A stretch of 64,000 nucleotides of DNA from Lathyrus oleraceus (Eukaryota; Streptophyta; Magnoliopsida; Fabales; Fabaceae), in assembly GCF_024323335.1 (NCBI RefSeq), contig NC_066579.1:235775475-235839474 (forward strand), read 5' to 3'. The stretch's first letter is position 1, and each line of letters begins with the position of its first letter. Of the stretch, positions 43,640 to 56,113 are shown in pieces. The notes beneath the pieces are model-generated. The model saw only the letters and a program-made list of their open reading frames with translations, was not told the DNA's origin and searched no databases. A program made the position numbers and the translations under genes.

Positions 43640-46204
43640 TTAGGCGAAGTATTTCTTGACTGCATCTGAATTCACAGGACGAGTGAAATCCTCTCCATCC
43701 ATAGTTGTAAGTATCAACGCACCGCCTGAAAAGGCTCTTTTAACAACATATGGACCTTCATATTTTGGAGTCCACTTGCCCCTAGAATCGGGCGCGAAGG
43801 ACAAGACTTTCTTGAGCACAAGGTCACCTTCTCGGAACACACGAGGCTTGACCTTCTTATCAAAAGCTTTCTTCATTCTCTGCTGATACAACTGACCATG
43901 GCACATGGCAGTCAATCTCTTCTCTTCTATCAAATTCAGCTGGTCATAACGACTCTCAACCCATTCAGCATCAGTCAACTTGGCCTCCACCAAGACTCTC
44001 ATTGATGGGATCTCCACCTCTACTGGGAGTACAACCTCCATGCCATAAACAAGAGAGAAAGGGGTTGCCCCTGTTGAAGTGTGGACAGACGTACGATATC
44101 CATGTAAAGCAAATGGCAGCATCTCATGCCAATCTTTATACGTGACAACCATTTTCTGGATAATCTTCTTGATATTCTTATTAGCAGCTTCAACAGCCCC
44201 ATTCATCTTGGGTCTATAAGGCGAAGAATTATGGTGTGCAATCTTGAACTCACTACACAGCTCTTTCATCATTTTGTTGTTCAAGTTAGATCCATTATCG
44301 GTAATGATCTTATCTGGCACACCATAGCGGCATATGAGTTGAGTCTTGATAAACTTCACGACCACCTGTCTGGTCACATTTGCATATGATGCCGCTTCAA
44401 CCCATTTGGTGAAGTAATCAATAGCTACGAGAATAAATTTGTGTCCGTTTGACGCTTTGGGCTCTATCATGCCAATCATGTCAATTCCCCACATGGAGAA
44501 AGGCCATGGTGATGAAATCACATTCAAAAGTGTCGGAGGAATATGAATCTTATCCGCATAAATCTGACACTTATGGCATTTCTTCACGTATTTGCAGCAG
44601 TCAGACTCCATTGTCAGCCAATAATAGCCTGCTCTCAACATCTTTCTAGCCATGGCATGTCCATTGGAACGAGTACCAAATGAACCCTCATGGACTTCAG
44701 TCATCAACAGGTCTGCTTCGTGTCTATCCACGCATCTGAGCAGAACCATGTCAAAATTTCTCTTATAAAGCACTTCGCCATTGAGGTAGAAACTGCCTGA
44801 CAATCTCCTCAAAGTCTTCCTATCTTTCACAGATGCCCCAGGCGGGTAAACCTGGTCCTGAAGAAAACACTTGATGTCATAATACCATGGCTTATCATCT
44901 TTCACTTCTTCTACTGCAAATACATGAGTTGGTCTGTCCAAGCGCATCACAGTGATATTGGGGACTTCATTCCAAAATTTGACCACAACCATCGAAGCTA
45001 GCGTGGCAAGAGCCTCTGCCATCCGATTCTCATCCCGAGGAATATGATGGAAGTCAACCTTAGTAAAGAACGTTGAAATCCTCCTCGCATAGTCTCTATA
45101 TGGAATGATACCAGGTTGATTCGTTTCACATTCACCCTTAATCTGATTAACAACGAGGGCCGGAACCTCAATACCTCTTTCACTAACAATGAAGCCCAAC
45201 AACTTGCCGGAACGGACTCCAAATGTACACTTGTTGGGATTCAGACGAAGCTTGTACTTTCTCAAACGCTGAAAAAGTTTCAACAAGTGCTCTACATGTT
45301 CAACTTCCGTTCTCGACTTAGCAATCATATCATCAACATATACCTCAATCTCCTTGTGCATCATATCATGAAACAAGGTGGTCATAGCTCGTTGATACGT
45401 GGCTCCGGCGTTCTTCAAACCGAAGGGCATCACTCGATAACAGAATGTTCCCCAAGGTATGATGAATGTTGTCTTCTCCATATCCTCGGGTGCCATCTTG
45501 ATCTGGTTATATCCGGAAAATCCATCCATAAATGAGAAGACATTGAATTTAGCTGTATTGTCCACCAACATATCAATATGTGGTAGAGGGAAATCATCTT
45601 TCGGACTAGCTTTATTCAAATCTCTATAGTCCACACACATCCGGACTTTTCCATCTTTCTTAGGCACAGGCACAATATTGGGCACCCATTGAGGATATGT
45701 AGAAGTCACCAGAAACCCCGCATCAATTTGCTTCTGAACTTCCTCTTTGATTTTCACTGCCATATCCGGATGAGTTCTTCTGAGCTTCTGCTTCACAGGC
45801 ACGCACTCAGGTTTCAAAGGTAGGAAATGTTGCACAATATCAGTATCTAGACCTGGCGTGACTTCATACGACCAAGCGAAGATGTCAACATATTCTCGTA
45901 GCAATTCAATCAACCCCTTCTTAACAGATTCTTCAAGGAGTGCCCCAATCTTCACTTCACGAACACAATTCTCAGACCCCAAGTTGACTGTTTCCAGATT
46001 CTCGAGATGCGGATGAATGATCTTCTCTTCATGCTCAAGTAGACGGGTAATCTCGTCAGGAATCTCTTCAACATCATCTTCTTCCGCTTCAAATACAGGG
46101 AACTCAAAATTGGGAGATGGTGTTGGATCATTATGTTCAATGGGTTTGATCAACATGCATAATGATTTTGGATATGAAAAGCTTTTAGAAATCAAACAAG
46201 GCAA
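43640..46204 (-). CDS. Ogre RT-integrase polyprotein, RNase H mostly deleted
   Basis: An open frame of 854 codons. Reverse transcriptase (about residues 130-345) has YPQWVPNIVPVPKKDGKVRM, FMDGFSGYNQI and the catalytic YVDD. At about residue 346 (45163-45171) the RT end, RGIE, joins directly to PALVVNQIKGE, which belongs to the end of the additional RNase H of Tat elements. The region between, with the first RNase H and most of the second, is gone without loss of frame. Integrase follows with its H-H-C-C zinc finger (ending CHKCQ), core residues in DYFTKWVEA, TDNGSN and GAVEAANKN, and a C-terminal domain. The usual element needs RNase H to remove template RNA, so this protein should not complete replication alone. 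The start is the first ATG after the intron-like gap; the true 5' end is probably a splice acceptor. Confidence 0.9.
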   Translation of the reverse strand: MPCLISKSFSYPKSLCMLIKPIEHNDPTPSPNFEFPVFEAEEDDVEEIPDEITRLLEHEEKIIHPHLENLETVNLGSENCVREVKIGALLEESVKKGLIELLREYVDIFAWSYEVTPGLDTDIVQHFLPLKPECVPVKQKLRRTHPDMAVKIKEEVQKQIDAGFLVTSTYPQWVPNIVPVPKKDGKVRMCVDYRDLNKASPKDDFPLPHIDMLVDNTAKFNVFSFMDGFSGYNQIKMAPEDMEKTTFIIPWGTFCYRVMPFGLKNAGATYQRAMTTLFHDMMHKEIEVYVDDMIAKSRTEVEHVEHLLKLFQRLRKYKLRLNPNKCTFGVRSGKLLGFIVSERGIEVPALVVNQIKGECETNQPGIIPYRDYARRISTFFTKVDFHHIPRDENRMAEALATLASMVVVKFWNEVPNITVMRLDRPTHVFAVEEVKDDKPWYYDIKCFLQDQVYPPGASVKDRKTLRRLSGSFYLNGEVLYKRNFDMVLLRCVDRHEADLLMTEVHEGSFGTRSNGHAMARKMLRAGYYWLTMESDCCKYVKKCHKCQIYADKIHIPPTLLNVISSPWPFSMWGIDMIGMIEPKASNGHKFILVAIDYFTKWVEAASYANVTRQVVVKFIKTQLICRYGVPDKIITDNGSNLNNKMMKELCSEFKIAHHNSSPYRPKMNGAVEAANKNIKKIIQKMVVTYKDWHEMLPFALHGYRTSVHTSTGATPFSLVYGMEVVLPVEVEIPSMRVLVEAKLTDAEWVESRYDQLNLIEEKRLTAMCHGQLYQQRMKKAFDKKVKPRVFREGDLVLKKVLSFAPDSRGKWTPKYEGPYVVKRAFSGGALILTTMDGEDFTRPVNSDAVKKYFA

Positions 46205-46414
46205 TCATTATGCAGATGAAAAGATTGATTTTATTCTATTTTTTAGGGTTTTATGTGATCACCAATTTCATGCAAAAAGCGAAAAGGGAATATAATTGGA
46301 AAAACAAACATTTAACATGAATTTATTGAATGAAAATATCATTGTATTTATGTGCCAATAATGTCATCACTCCTCCTTTTGGCATGGGAGAAGGGTTTTT
46401 AAACAAAGTGATCA
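46205..46414 (-). other. Intron-like gap between Ogre protease and RT frames
   Basis: The protease frame ends at 46415 and the RT frame begins near 46204. Ogre elements are known for an intron between these two domains, and the gap has stops in all frames with an A/T-rich composition. The exact donor and acceptor cannot be fixed by eye. A CAGGTGT- or CAGTGTAATG-like donor context is near the protease end. Confidence 0.5.
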
Positions 46415-48415
46415 TTACACTGACTTGTGGATAACTGTAGGAACATCCACAGCGACCCAATTGTTGTAGACTCCTCCAGGGATAATGAAATTGCTAGAAT
46501 CCTATGTATCTTCTTCCAAGACAGCAGCAGCTTCTTCATCTTGACCAGTGTGGATGAAACCTCCACTCTTGAACAACCCTTTCTCGTTGAATACCCCAGA
46601 AGAAAAGCCTATGCCAGCCCGAGACTTGTTATCTTCTAGCTCAATCATTTTTCCTAGGCCAGCAGTTGTACCACACTCAATGGCCAACTTTGCATCTCTA
46701 TAGGAAGCAAATGAAGAAGCTCTCTTCTCAATAGGTTCAGCAATAGATAAAGCTTGGAAAGGAGTTCCAACTTCATCCTCAGCATCTATATATGAGAAGG
46801 AAGATAAGTGGCTAACTAGGAGAGCCTTTTCTCCCCCTACAACCACCAACTTCTTATTTTTCACAAATTTCAGTTTCTGGTGTAGGGTGGATGTCACGGC
46901 GCCTGCCTCGTGAATCCATGGTCTGCCTAAGAGACAGCTATACGATGGGTGAATATCCATAACCTGGAAGGTAATTTGGAAATCACTTGGTCCGATCTTG
47001 ATTGGGAGATCAACTTCCCCAATTATAGTTTTACGCGACCCATCGAAAGCTTTCACAACGATTCCACTCCGCCTCATGGGAGGCCCTTGATAAGACAGTT
47101 TTGAGATAGTGGTTTTTGGCAATACGTTCAATGATGACCCAATGTCCACCAGCACATTGGACATGGCGTCGTCTCTGCAATTCATAGATATGTGTAAAGC
47201 CAAGTTGTAGTCTCTTCCCTCCTCAGGGAGATTAGAGTCACAGAAACTCAAATTGTTACAAGCAGTAATGTTTGCAACAATGCTATCGAACTGTTCTATT
47301 GTGACATCATGATCTACATATGCCACATCCAAAACCTTCTGCAGTGCCTCTCTATGTGGTTCTGAATTCAAAAGTAATGATAACACTGATATTTTGGATG
47401 GCGTTTGTAGAAGCTGGTCTACAACATTGTACTCACTTCTCTTGATGAGCCTCAGCATCTCATCACAATCTTCTTTCACATTGCCGCTTGGGCCAACAGA
47501 AGTAGGAGTTATCAATGTAGAGGAGGGCTTAACAACAGGTGTCGGATTCGAGGTGCTCACATCATTCCCAATCAGGCGTTCAACAAAATCAGCATTAGCC
47601 TGAGGCTTGGGAGGTGCTGAAAAAACACGACCGCTACGGGCCAAACCACTAACATCGGCAATATTCACAACAGAGGAGGATGGTAAAGACACCTTTTTCC
47701 CATCTTCTACAGCAACATCGTTGTAACGAAAGGGAATTGCTTTCTCAGATGAATATGGCACAAGATCGGCAGGTTTAATGATAAGAACAGGAGAAGCTTT
47801 CTGCTTGCTACCATCATACTTGATGATAACAGGCTCGGGCATTCGGAATACTGGGGAAATTACGTTGACTTCAGGCTCATCTTCGTCAACATTCCTATTC
47901 TGAAGAATCTCAATGACTCCTTCATCCAGCATTTCCTGAAGATCCTTGCGCACCTGGCGACAACCCAATCGGTTAACAAAGCATATTCGACATCTATCAT
48001 GGTCGTGCTCATAATGACTGTACTCGCATAGCAACCGATGCATATCAACAAGAGACTGTCGAATATGGCTGACATACTTGACTTTGTACTTGCCAGGGCA
48101 GCTCTGGACCATATTGACAAATTTCCCATGCTCGGGCAATGGGTTCTTCTTCACATTAGGACCTACGTCCTCAAAACACAGAATGCCACACCTCACAAGG
48201 TCTTGAACCTTGGTCTTCAAAGGGTAACAATTCTCCACGTCGTGGCCGGGAGCACCAGAATGATAAACACAATGCAATTCGGGCTTATACAACCACTGGG
48301 GGTTAGCAGGGATAGCCGGTGGGTCGCTTGGAGTAATCAACTTCCTCTCTATCAAAGAGGGATATAACTCTGCGTACGTCATTGGAATAGGGTCAAAAGT
48401 GACCTTTTTCCTCTC
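46415..48415 (-). pseudogene. Ogre gag end and protease
   Basis: The frame begins directly after a stop that interrupts gag and contains a zinc-knuckle-like region (HCVYHSGAPGHDVENC), a long linker, and a retroviral-type aspartic protease core. The catalytic triplet reads DIG in VLVDIGSSLNVLP, where DSG or DTG is expected; the second block LLGRPWIHEAGAV is intact. An in-frame TAG at 46504-46502 precedes the final NFIIPGGVYNNWVAVDVP stretch and the last stop at 46415-46417. The changed triplet would be expected to abolish cleavage. Confidence 0.85.
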
Positions 48416-49809
48416 TTAACTCGTGCTGGTTTGATTACTGTTTTGAGGCTGGTAGGCCTGTTGTTGTGGACGGTGCTGTTGTTGCTGATATTGCGGATGT
48501 GGTTGCTGATTGTTGCTATGTTGTCGATACTGTTGATTATCTCTGAAAACAGGTGTTATATGAGCCACCTGATGCTGGTTACAGGCGGGACGCACGGTCT
48601 TCCTCCTCACAGAGGGTCTTCTAGGTTTCACATGGGAAGTCACAGCATGTGCCTCTCCATCTTTCTTCTTCACAAACGCCCCATAACGTTTGGCAGAAGA
48701 GCCTTCTTCTTTGGTTAGACGTCCTTCTCTAACCCCTTCTTCTAGACGCATCCCCATATTCACCATCTCGGTGAAGTCAGAAGGAGCACTAGCAGCCATC
48801 CGCTCATAATAGAATGAACTCAAGGTCTTCAGAAAGATCTTGGTCATTTCTTTCTCTTCTAACGGAGGTACGATCTGCGCTGCCAACTCTCGCCACCTCT
48901 GGGCGTATTCTTTAAATGTTTCCTTATCCTTCTGGGACATGGCCCTCAATTGATCCCTATCGGGAGCCATATCCATATTATACTTGTATTGCTTGACGAA
49001 GGCCTCGCCAAGGTCGTTGAAGGATCGGATGTTCGCACCGTCCAGACCCATGTACCACCGTAGAGCGGCACCGGATAAGCTGTCCTGAAAGTAGTGGATG
49101 AGTATATGATCGTTGTCGGTCTGAGTTGACATCTTCTTGGCATACATGACCAGGTGGTTGAGAGGACAAGTATTTCCCTTGTATTTTTCAAAGTCAGGGA
49201 CCTTGAATTTCACAGGAATCTTCACATTGGGAACCAAGCACAGTTCGGCAGCAGACTTGCCGAAAAGATCCTTTCCTCTGAGAGTTTCAATTCCTTGCGG
49301 AGCTCAAGAAATTGATCGTTCATAGCGTCCATCTTCTCATAGACATCTGGGCCTTCAAACGACTCAGAATGATAGATGGTGTTGTCTACCCTGGGCATGG
49401 TATGCACGACAGGAGGAGGAACAACAAGGATCGGGCTAGATGCCAGCATAGAAGCAAAAGTTGGAGCGGGACCCTCAGGCATGAAATTAGGAGGCATCCC
49501 CCACGGGAATCCGGCTGGCATGGCCGCTGGAGCAAAATATGCACTGGCTGCAGGAATGGTTGAGGAAACAATCTCAGAGATGACTGTCCTCTTGGGAGGA
49601 GTTGAAGGCGTCAAGAATGATTCCATCAAAGCGCTTAATCTGGACACTTCCTCTTTGAGTTCACGGTTCTCTTGCTCTAGATGATCCATCAGTCTTGAAA
49701 TGTTGGCTCTAGTGTAGTACCGGTGAGTCAGCTTGTCTTCAAAATAAATGAAGAACACCGAGTTAGCCCACAAGACAAGAGACCGGAAACAAAACCTGCT
49801 TATGCGCAT
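48416..49809 (-). pseudogene. Ogre gag, one frameshift and one stop
   Basis: The N-terminal part has a coiled coil (MDHLEQENRELKEEV) and a Pro/Ala-rich stretch with MPAGFPWGMPP. A one-base shift near 49285 separates it from the retrotransposon gag core (PDFEKYKGNTCP, YFQDSLSGAALRWYMGLD, FKEYAQRWRELAAQI). A Gln/Asn/His-rich tail follows and ends at an in-frame TAA at 48418. Gag would form the particle shell. Confidence 0.88.
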
Positions 49810-50002
49810 GATGCATGCAATGCTTGTGCATATGATTTGTTTTTTTATTTCAAAGGAACTTTTAGGGTTTTATTTGCAAATTTTGGGAATACTTAAACAT
49901 TTATTACGTATGGAAATATCTCATCAAATAATATCAGGGAAAAGAAGTACAACATTGTCAATCATATACAAGAGAAAAGGAAAATAATCATCCTATGGAT
50001 CC

Positions 50003-51199
50003 CTAGAAGCAATCATCTAAAGCTCGGGACACAGGGAGATAGGATGCACGAAGCCTCTTCACCTCCCTCTCGTAGGCTGCCTCCATATCTGCTTTCTCCT
50101 TGGCGAGTCGATCATACTTCCTCTTCCAAAACTTGGAAGACTGAGGAAGTAGAGAAGTCCATGCATCGTCAGGGTCGTCAATAACTTGATGCTCGAGGAA
50201 CTCAATCAAAGCATCCTTCTCCTTAATCTGCTGAAGCAACTCTTCCCTTTAACGGATCCAGGCACGTGACAGGTCTTCGTCTCTCAACTCCTCTACTCCT
50301 TGGTTAGGGAGGGTTGAAGGTACAACCATAACCAAAGGTGTAGGTCTCGGATAATCGTAAGGCATGAGATACTCAGAAGCTCTCTTCCTTACCCAAGCAG
50401 TATAAGGCTCCATGGCAACACAATTCTTAGGACCTAGCTCCTTCCTTCCTTTCCTATGAATCTTGCGCCAAGCACGGACCATCCTAGCTTTCAAGCCTTG
50501 GGGATCTTTACCCTCCTGAAAGAACATACCCTCTAACAGAATGTTTTTAGGTTTATCCTTTAGGGGGAACCCAAGCTGACGACGCGCCAAAACAGGGTTG
50601 TAGTTAATCCCACCACATGTACCAAGAAGAGGTACATTGGAGAATTCACCACAAGAGTCGATAATCTGCACGCCACCATGCACACGGTTATACCAAGAGA
50701 TATCATCATTAGTGAGAGACATAAGTCTCGTGGACCACCGTAGACATCCCTTGTTCTCCTTGAAGGCGACCGTCTACGGTAAGTGAGAAATAAATCACTT
50801 ATACAACAGAGGAAAACAACACACAATGGCACCATCACCCTTTGCATTCCTCATATGCAAAGAGAAATATGTATCACCCAACAGAGTCGGAACGGGATTA
50901 AGAGTAGAAAAGATCCTAATGGCGTTCACATCCACAAACTTGTCGATGTTGGGGAACAATACCAATCCATAGATGAGAAGTACAAATATGGCTTCAAAGG
51001 CATCCTCACTCATGGCCTTCCCATATATAGTAGCTTGAGCAATGAGGAACTCAGAAGGGAGACCTCGAACTCCACCTTTGGTAGTCATATGAGCACCAAC
51101 CATAGATTCATCTATATGCTACATGTCTGCTATCTCTTGAGAAGTAGGAATACTTTCCAAGCCACTGAACGGAAACTGATCTAGAATAGGTATACCCAT
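50003..51199 (-). pseudogene. Ogre ORF1, 3' part
   Basis: The additional 5' ORF typical of Ogre elements. After the solo LTR the frame continues with GIPILDQFPFSG and, separated by in-frame stops near 51120, 50792, 50770 and 50250, the blocks ATIYGKAMSEDAFEAIFVLLIYGL, TCGGINYNPVLARRQLGFPL and a C-terminal coiled coil. The fold resembles the plant mobile domain-related proteins found in transposons. Its role in the element is not established. Confidence 0.75.
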
Positions 51200-54100
51200 T
51201 GTAAGACCCCAATTTTGTCCCTAAGATCCCTCATGGCATCATAACATTGCAATTGCATAGCCTTAAGGATCATTGAGCATCTTGGTTCCCCTTGCCTGTG
51301 GGTGGGACTCCTTGTGAGTGGTTTGAGATCACCAAGCATGTTTGACTTGTATATCATTGCTTTTCTCATTTTTGTTTACTAACCAAAAGCACAAAAATAT
51401 GTCACTAACATCTTTTGTTTGTAGCTTGAGTAATCATAAGGCCAAAAGCTTCAAGGAGGTCATTGGTACAAATGCATGGTCAGGAGGAGGAGGAAGCAAG
51501 CATGAAAATGGTTCCCAAGGCTCTCATCCATCAAATATTACCCCCTAATATCTCAATTCATCATGTTTGATCAAAGCAAGTCAAAGGGTTTGAGGTTTGT
51601 TCCCCAGAGAAGCCCTAATTCATCTGTGCATCACAATGCCTTGCTCATGAAGCAACCTCAGCCCATGATCAAATACAATCAAGGGAAGTTCTTTAATTCA
51701 TCATTTCATTCATATTTGAACTTATTTGAGTGTCCTCAATCATCAATTCATCAAGGTATGAGTCATGGATTTGAGAAGTTGATCAGTCAATTCATCTGAC
51801 TATTTTGAAATACACTGAGACCTAACTTTTTATGTGTTGGTCAAATGGAAATGGTTCCAAAAGAAACAATGTTCTTAAGGACAATAAGAACAACTTTCAT
51901 GTTCATAAAAATTTGATTTGAAGCTTGGAAAACCATCTTCCATTCCAATACATTATAGGTCATTTTGACTGAAATCCTAATTTTAGGTCAACTTCCCAAG
52001 GACATAACTCTTTCATTTTTTATGATTTTTAGGTGGGATCAAATGCATTGGAAATATTAAGATGTCTACTTCAAATTTTATGTTGAACAAAATTTCAAAA
52101 TCTCAAAGAAAATACATGTGATAATGCAAGCCATTATAGGTCCCTTTGGGTCAAAGGCATTAAAAGTCAAAAAAGTCCAACTTCAAGTGCTCATAACTTC
52201 TTCATCAAAAATCCAAATGATGGAAAATATAAGTCCATTTTGATTGTCTTGAAAAGATATACAACTTTTATGTTGGAGATGTTTTCATTTGAAGCTTGCA
52301 TCATCAAAACAGAAGGGATTGAAAGTTGGCCAATTTTAGAAACCTTGCCTTGACATGTTTTGCACATCACACTTTAAACTCAAAAATCACAAATTTCCAC
52401 ACTTCAAATGAGTTTTTGTCCAACATAACATTTGTTCCTTATACAAATACCTTTCCAACCATTACTCATATGCTTATATTTGGATTTTTCATGAGTGACT
52501 TTCGAAGAGCTGAATATTTGTGACCAATTGTGAAATTCACATTGAATCTTGAAATGCAAGCTATTGCAAGGCAAATTACACGTCCATTTCCCTTTGGTCA
52601 TTGCTCAGAGTTCATTTGGCATTGCTTTTGGTCCTTGTGCATGATCATGCAAGCCCATGCAAGTGATATCCAAATTCATGCACACGGTTTCCTTCATACT
52701 TCCCTTGCTAATTCAGCTATAAATACATGCTTCATTCCCTCCATTTGGACAACCAATTTCAACCTGAAATGCTGCTGAAATCGTTCCCTAACCATCACTA
52801 AAGAAGCAATTGCATTTTCTTCAAAAAAAAATCAGATCTTTAATTCAACTTCATCTGGTTGTTTTCATAGATCTAATGCTTCTAGACCTTCACTCCACAC
52901 TCCATTGAACTTCTGTTTTGATAAAGCAAGCAAGGTTTCAAGCTCAAATCACCAGAACTCAAACTTGAACTCCAACTGGTATTTGCTTCGATTCTCTTCA
53001 TCCTTTGACCTGTTGGCTGTGATTTTGTGTTGGCTGAAGTCCTCTCAATGGAGGCATCATGTTTATGCTTTTAATTTTTGCAATTCATTGAGTTCATGAT
53101 GAACACCAGAATTTTCAACTTATGATTTCTCAAATCATAGAGATCTAGAATGAAAATGGATGATATAGGGATGATGTACATCATCCCAGCTTTCTATTGA
53201 TGTATAGATCGCACGTTTTGGTTGCCTTTTTATTTTCTGCAACTTGGCCGGAATCTGGGAAGCTCACCGGAGAAGACGGTGGCTCCGGTGGCTTCATCAA
53301 GTCCAGTTTAAATCCTGGCCGTTGGATCCATTCTCCAGATTTGATCTCGTCCCTTCATTGTTATGACTTTTAATTCTTTACCATACGCGTGCATTGATCG
53401 TGGATCACCATAGACGCGCGCTTCTTGGCCTCATGATTTGCCAGCTCAATTAATGAGCTTAGATCAGACGGTCACGCTTTTTTCCAAATTCTATTTTCTG
53501 TTTTATTTTCATTTTATTTTCTTTAATTCCAATTATTTTCAAAAATTAATATCTCTCTCATTTTTTATCCAAAAAATATGGGACCAATTGCATTATTTCC
53601 CAAATAAATTCTAGTTTCTATTTCTGATTTTTAATATTTTTTATTTCATCATTTGATATTTTTTGTGAATTTTCTCTTTTCTAGTTATTTTTAATTCATT
53701 TTAAATAGTTTTTGATATTCAAAAAATGCAAAAATATTTTCCTAACCTATTTGAATGATGATGGATCTATGAAAAATATTCTCATCAATTTTTGAATTGA
53801 TTTGAGATTTATTTGAGATTTTAGTTCAATTAGGTTGTTTTTATTCATTTTTAATTGATTAAAATTAGTTTCTGACTTTTAAAAATGCTGAAATTTTTTG
53901 TCAAACTTTGTTTGACCTTGTTGAACTTAGGATAAATCACTTGGACCTTTCAAGGTTGATTTGAAGTGATTTTGAAGTTTGACCTTCCTTTAATATTTTA
54001 ATTCAAGTTTATTTTTAATATTAAAAATGCCAAAAATATTTTATTCTTTTCTTGACTTCCAATCTTCATCTCACTTCTGTTTTTGATTGTTTGACCTTGA

Positions 54101-56113
54101 CTTTCAATGATATTGGTCAACATATGAGGATTGACACATTTGATTCCATTTAATGCATTTTATTTTGTCATTTCCTTTTCTCTTATCCATCTCCTTCTTC
54201 TTTTTCTTCTTCTTCCTCTTTCTTTTTGATCAATGAGTTGAAGGTTGATAGGTTATCATTGATTAGAGGGATTTAACCTTCCTTGATTCAAATCTAATTC
54301 ATCTTGATCAATTGATCAAGTGAATGGTTTTGCATTAAGGATAGGTTGTCTTTTATATTATGCATAAGGCTTAAACCAATACAAGATCAATTCTCTTCTC
54401 CTTTTGGCATGGCAAGTTGTTGGGACTTGGTTCACTAATCAAGACTCCTAACTTGTGTGTGTTGCCTACATTATTATTGACCGGCCTCATATAGTAGTGA
54501 CTTCTACATAAGTGCAATTACGATTGCTTAACATAGCGCTAAATTTGCCTTATGGCACACTAACTACTAACACTAACTTTTGACAATTAACATTTACTTA
54601 ATGCAATTTACTTTATGCAATTTACTTTAAGGAAATTTACTATTCTTGGACATATTATTCATTTGCTTTTCTCTTTGCTCATTTGAGCACATGTTTATGT
54701 TAATGCCATTTTCCTTTTGCTCACATGAGCACATAATGTGTATATATTATTGTGCTTGTGTTTTGTTTTGTTTGTTATGGACCAAAGTGCAAAGAAATGG
54801 ACTTAGTTTCTAGGACTTCCCCTATGCAAAGAAATGGAGAATTGGACTTAGATTCTAGGACTTTCCTTATGCAAAATTGGAGTAAAAGGATCTTAATGAT
54901 GAAGATGGAATTAGAAGGACCAAATTTCTAAACTCTCTCTTGTCCATTCTTGTTTTACTTCATGGAACTTTTGATGTGTGTGCTTTTGTGCTAGGAATTT
55001 CCATTTGAGCTTAATTGGAGGATCACTTCCATGTTCATCTAAGTGGAAGAAACAAGATGCATTGAGGATCTCTTTTGAGACTTGTCCGATTGCTTATACT
55101 TTGTGGTTGCTTATTCCAAAGGATGGGAGCTACTTGGATCATCAATATAATCTCAAGAGAGGGACTCCTAGTGTGGTTTCATTTCTTTCCCCTTCCCTTT
55201 TATTTTCCCTAGGACTTAGCCATTCTTCTTCTTCTCCCCACTCTAACCCAAGCCAAAACTTTTTGTGCAAACACTTAATTTTTGTTTTCGAACATTAGAA
55301 ACCTAAGCCTTATGCTTTTGATTTTCAAACTTTCTTTTCATAACACTTATTTTCAAATTGAATCTTTAAGTCAACTTTGACCATTTTGTACATACTTCTA
55401 ATTGGTAAATATAACCCATTCAAATTCCTTTTTTATGGTTTCAATGGCCACTCTCATAATCAAATTCTTCATAACCTTTAGCTATTAGGTTTGAGTTATC
55501 CTTGAGGTAGATGTAATACTCACCTATATCCTTAGTGATGGACAATGAGTCTTCCATGCTTATTATAGGGTTAACCCCTCACTAGCATGTTGAAGCTATC
55601 CTCACATGGTGGATTTGTGGTTTTAGGTTGAGTTTTCTCCCTTGGATAACAAAAGACCTTAAGGCTTTTGGACCAATCAATTCACCAACTCATTTTGAGA
55701 TTTTTACCCCGAACTACGAGGTTTTGATCCTAATCTTTTTATAAGATGGTACGTAGGCAATGGGTTTATCCATCCAAACACAAAATGTAAATAAACTTGT
55801 ATATTCTTTTCTCATCTCTTCAATCATGTTTGCACAAACAAAATTTTCACAAAACCAACAACCTTTGCAACAAGTATGAAAAGGGCTCCCTAGGAGTACC
55901 TAGGATATTTTGGGTGCCTAACACCTTCCCATTGAATAACCAACCCCCTTACCCAGATCTCTGTTTCTTTTACTAGTTTTTGTTAAAACTTGTAGGTTTT
56001 TGTTCTCTTTCTAACCATTCCTTTGGATAAATAGAAGTGCAGTGGCGACTCGACTTGTATGGTTTACCTTGGATTTAGTCAATATCTCTAATGGTAACGA
56101 ATACCCCGCTACA
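51200..56113 (+). mobile_element. Solo Ogre LTR (4914 bp) inside ORF1
   Basis: It starts TGTAAGACCCC and ends CCCCGCTACA. The flanks are CCCAT on the left and CCCAC on the right, a 5-bp target duplication with one mismatch. Removing the LTR and one flank joins two parts of the ORF1 frame. Neither a primer site nor a polypurine tract is present beside it, so it is a solo LTR made by recombination between two LTRs. Orientation is opposite to the host element. It carries only the first type of the 119-bp U3 repeat, has a TATA box at 52717-52726, and is more diverged from the other two LTRs than they are from each other. Confidence 0.92.
55714..55773 (+). other. Two-hairpin LTR element, copy e
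   Basis: CTACG (55714-55718) and CGTAG (55752-55756) enclose ATCTT (55733-55737)/AAGAT (55743-55747). The second hairpin ATGG (55760-55763)/CCAT (55770-55773) follows directly. Confidence 0.62.
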
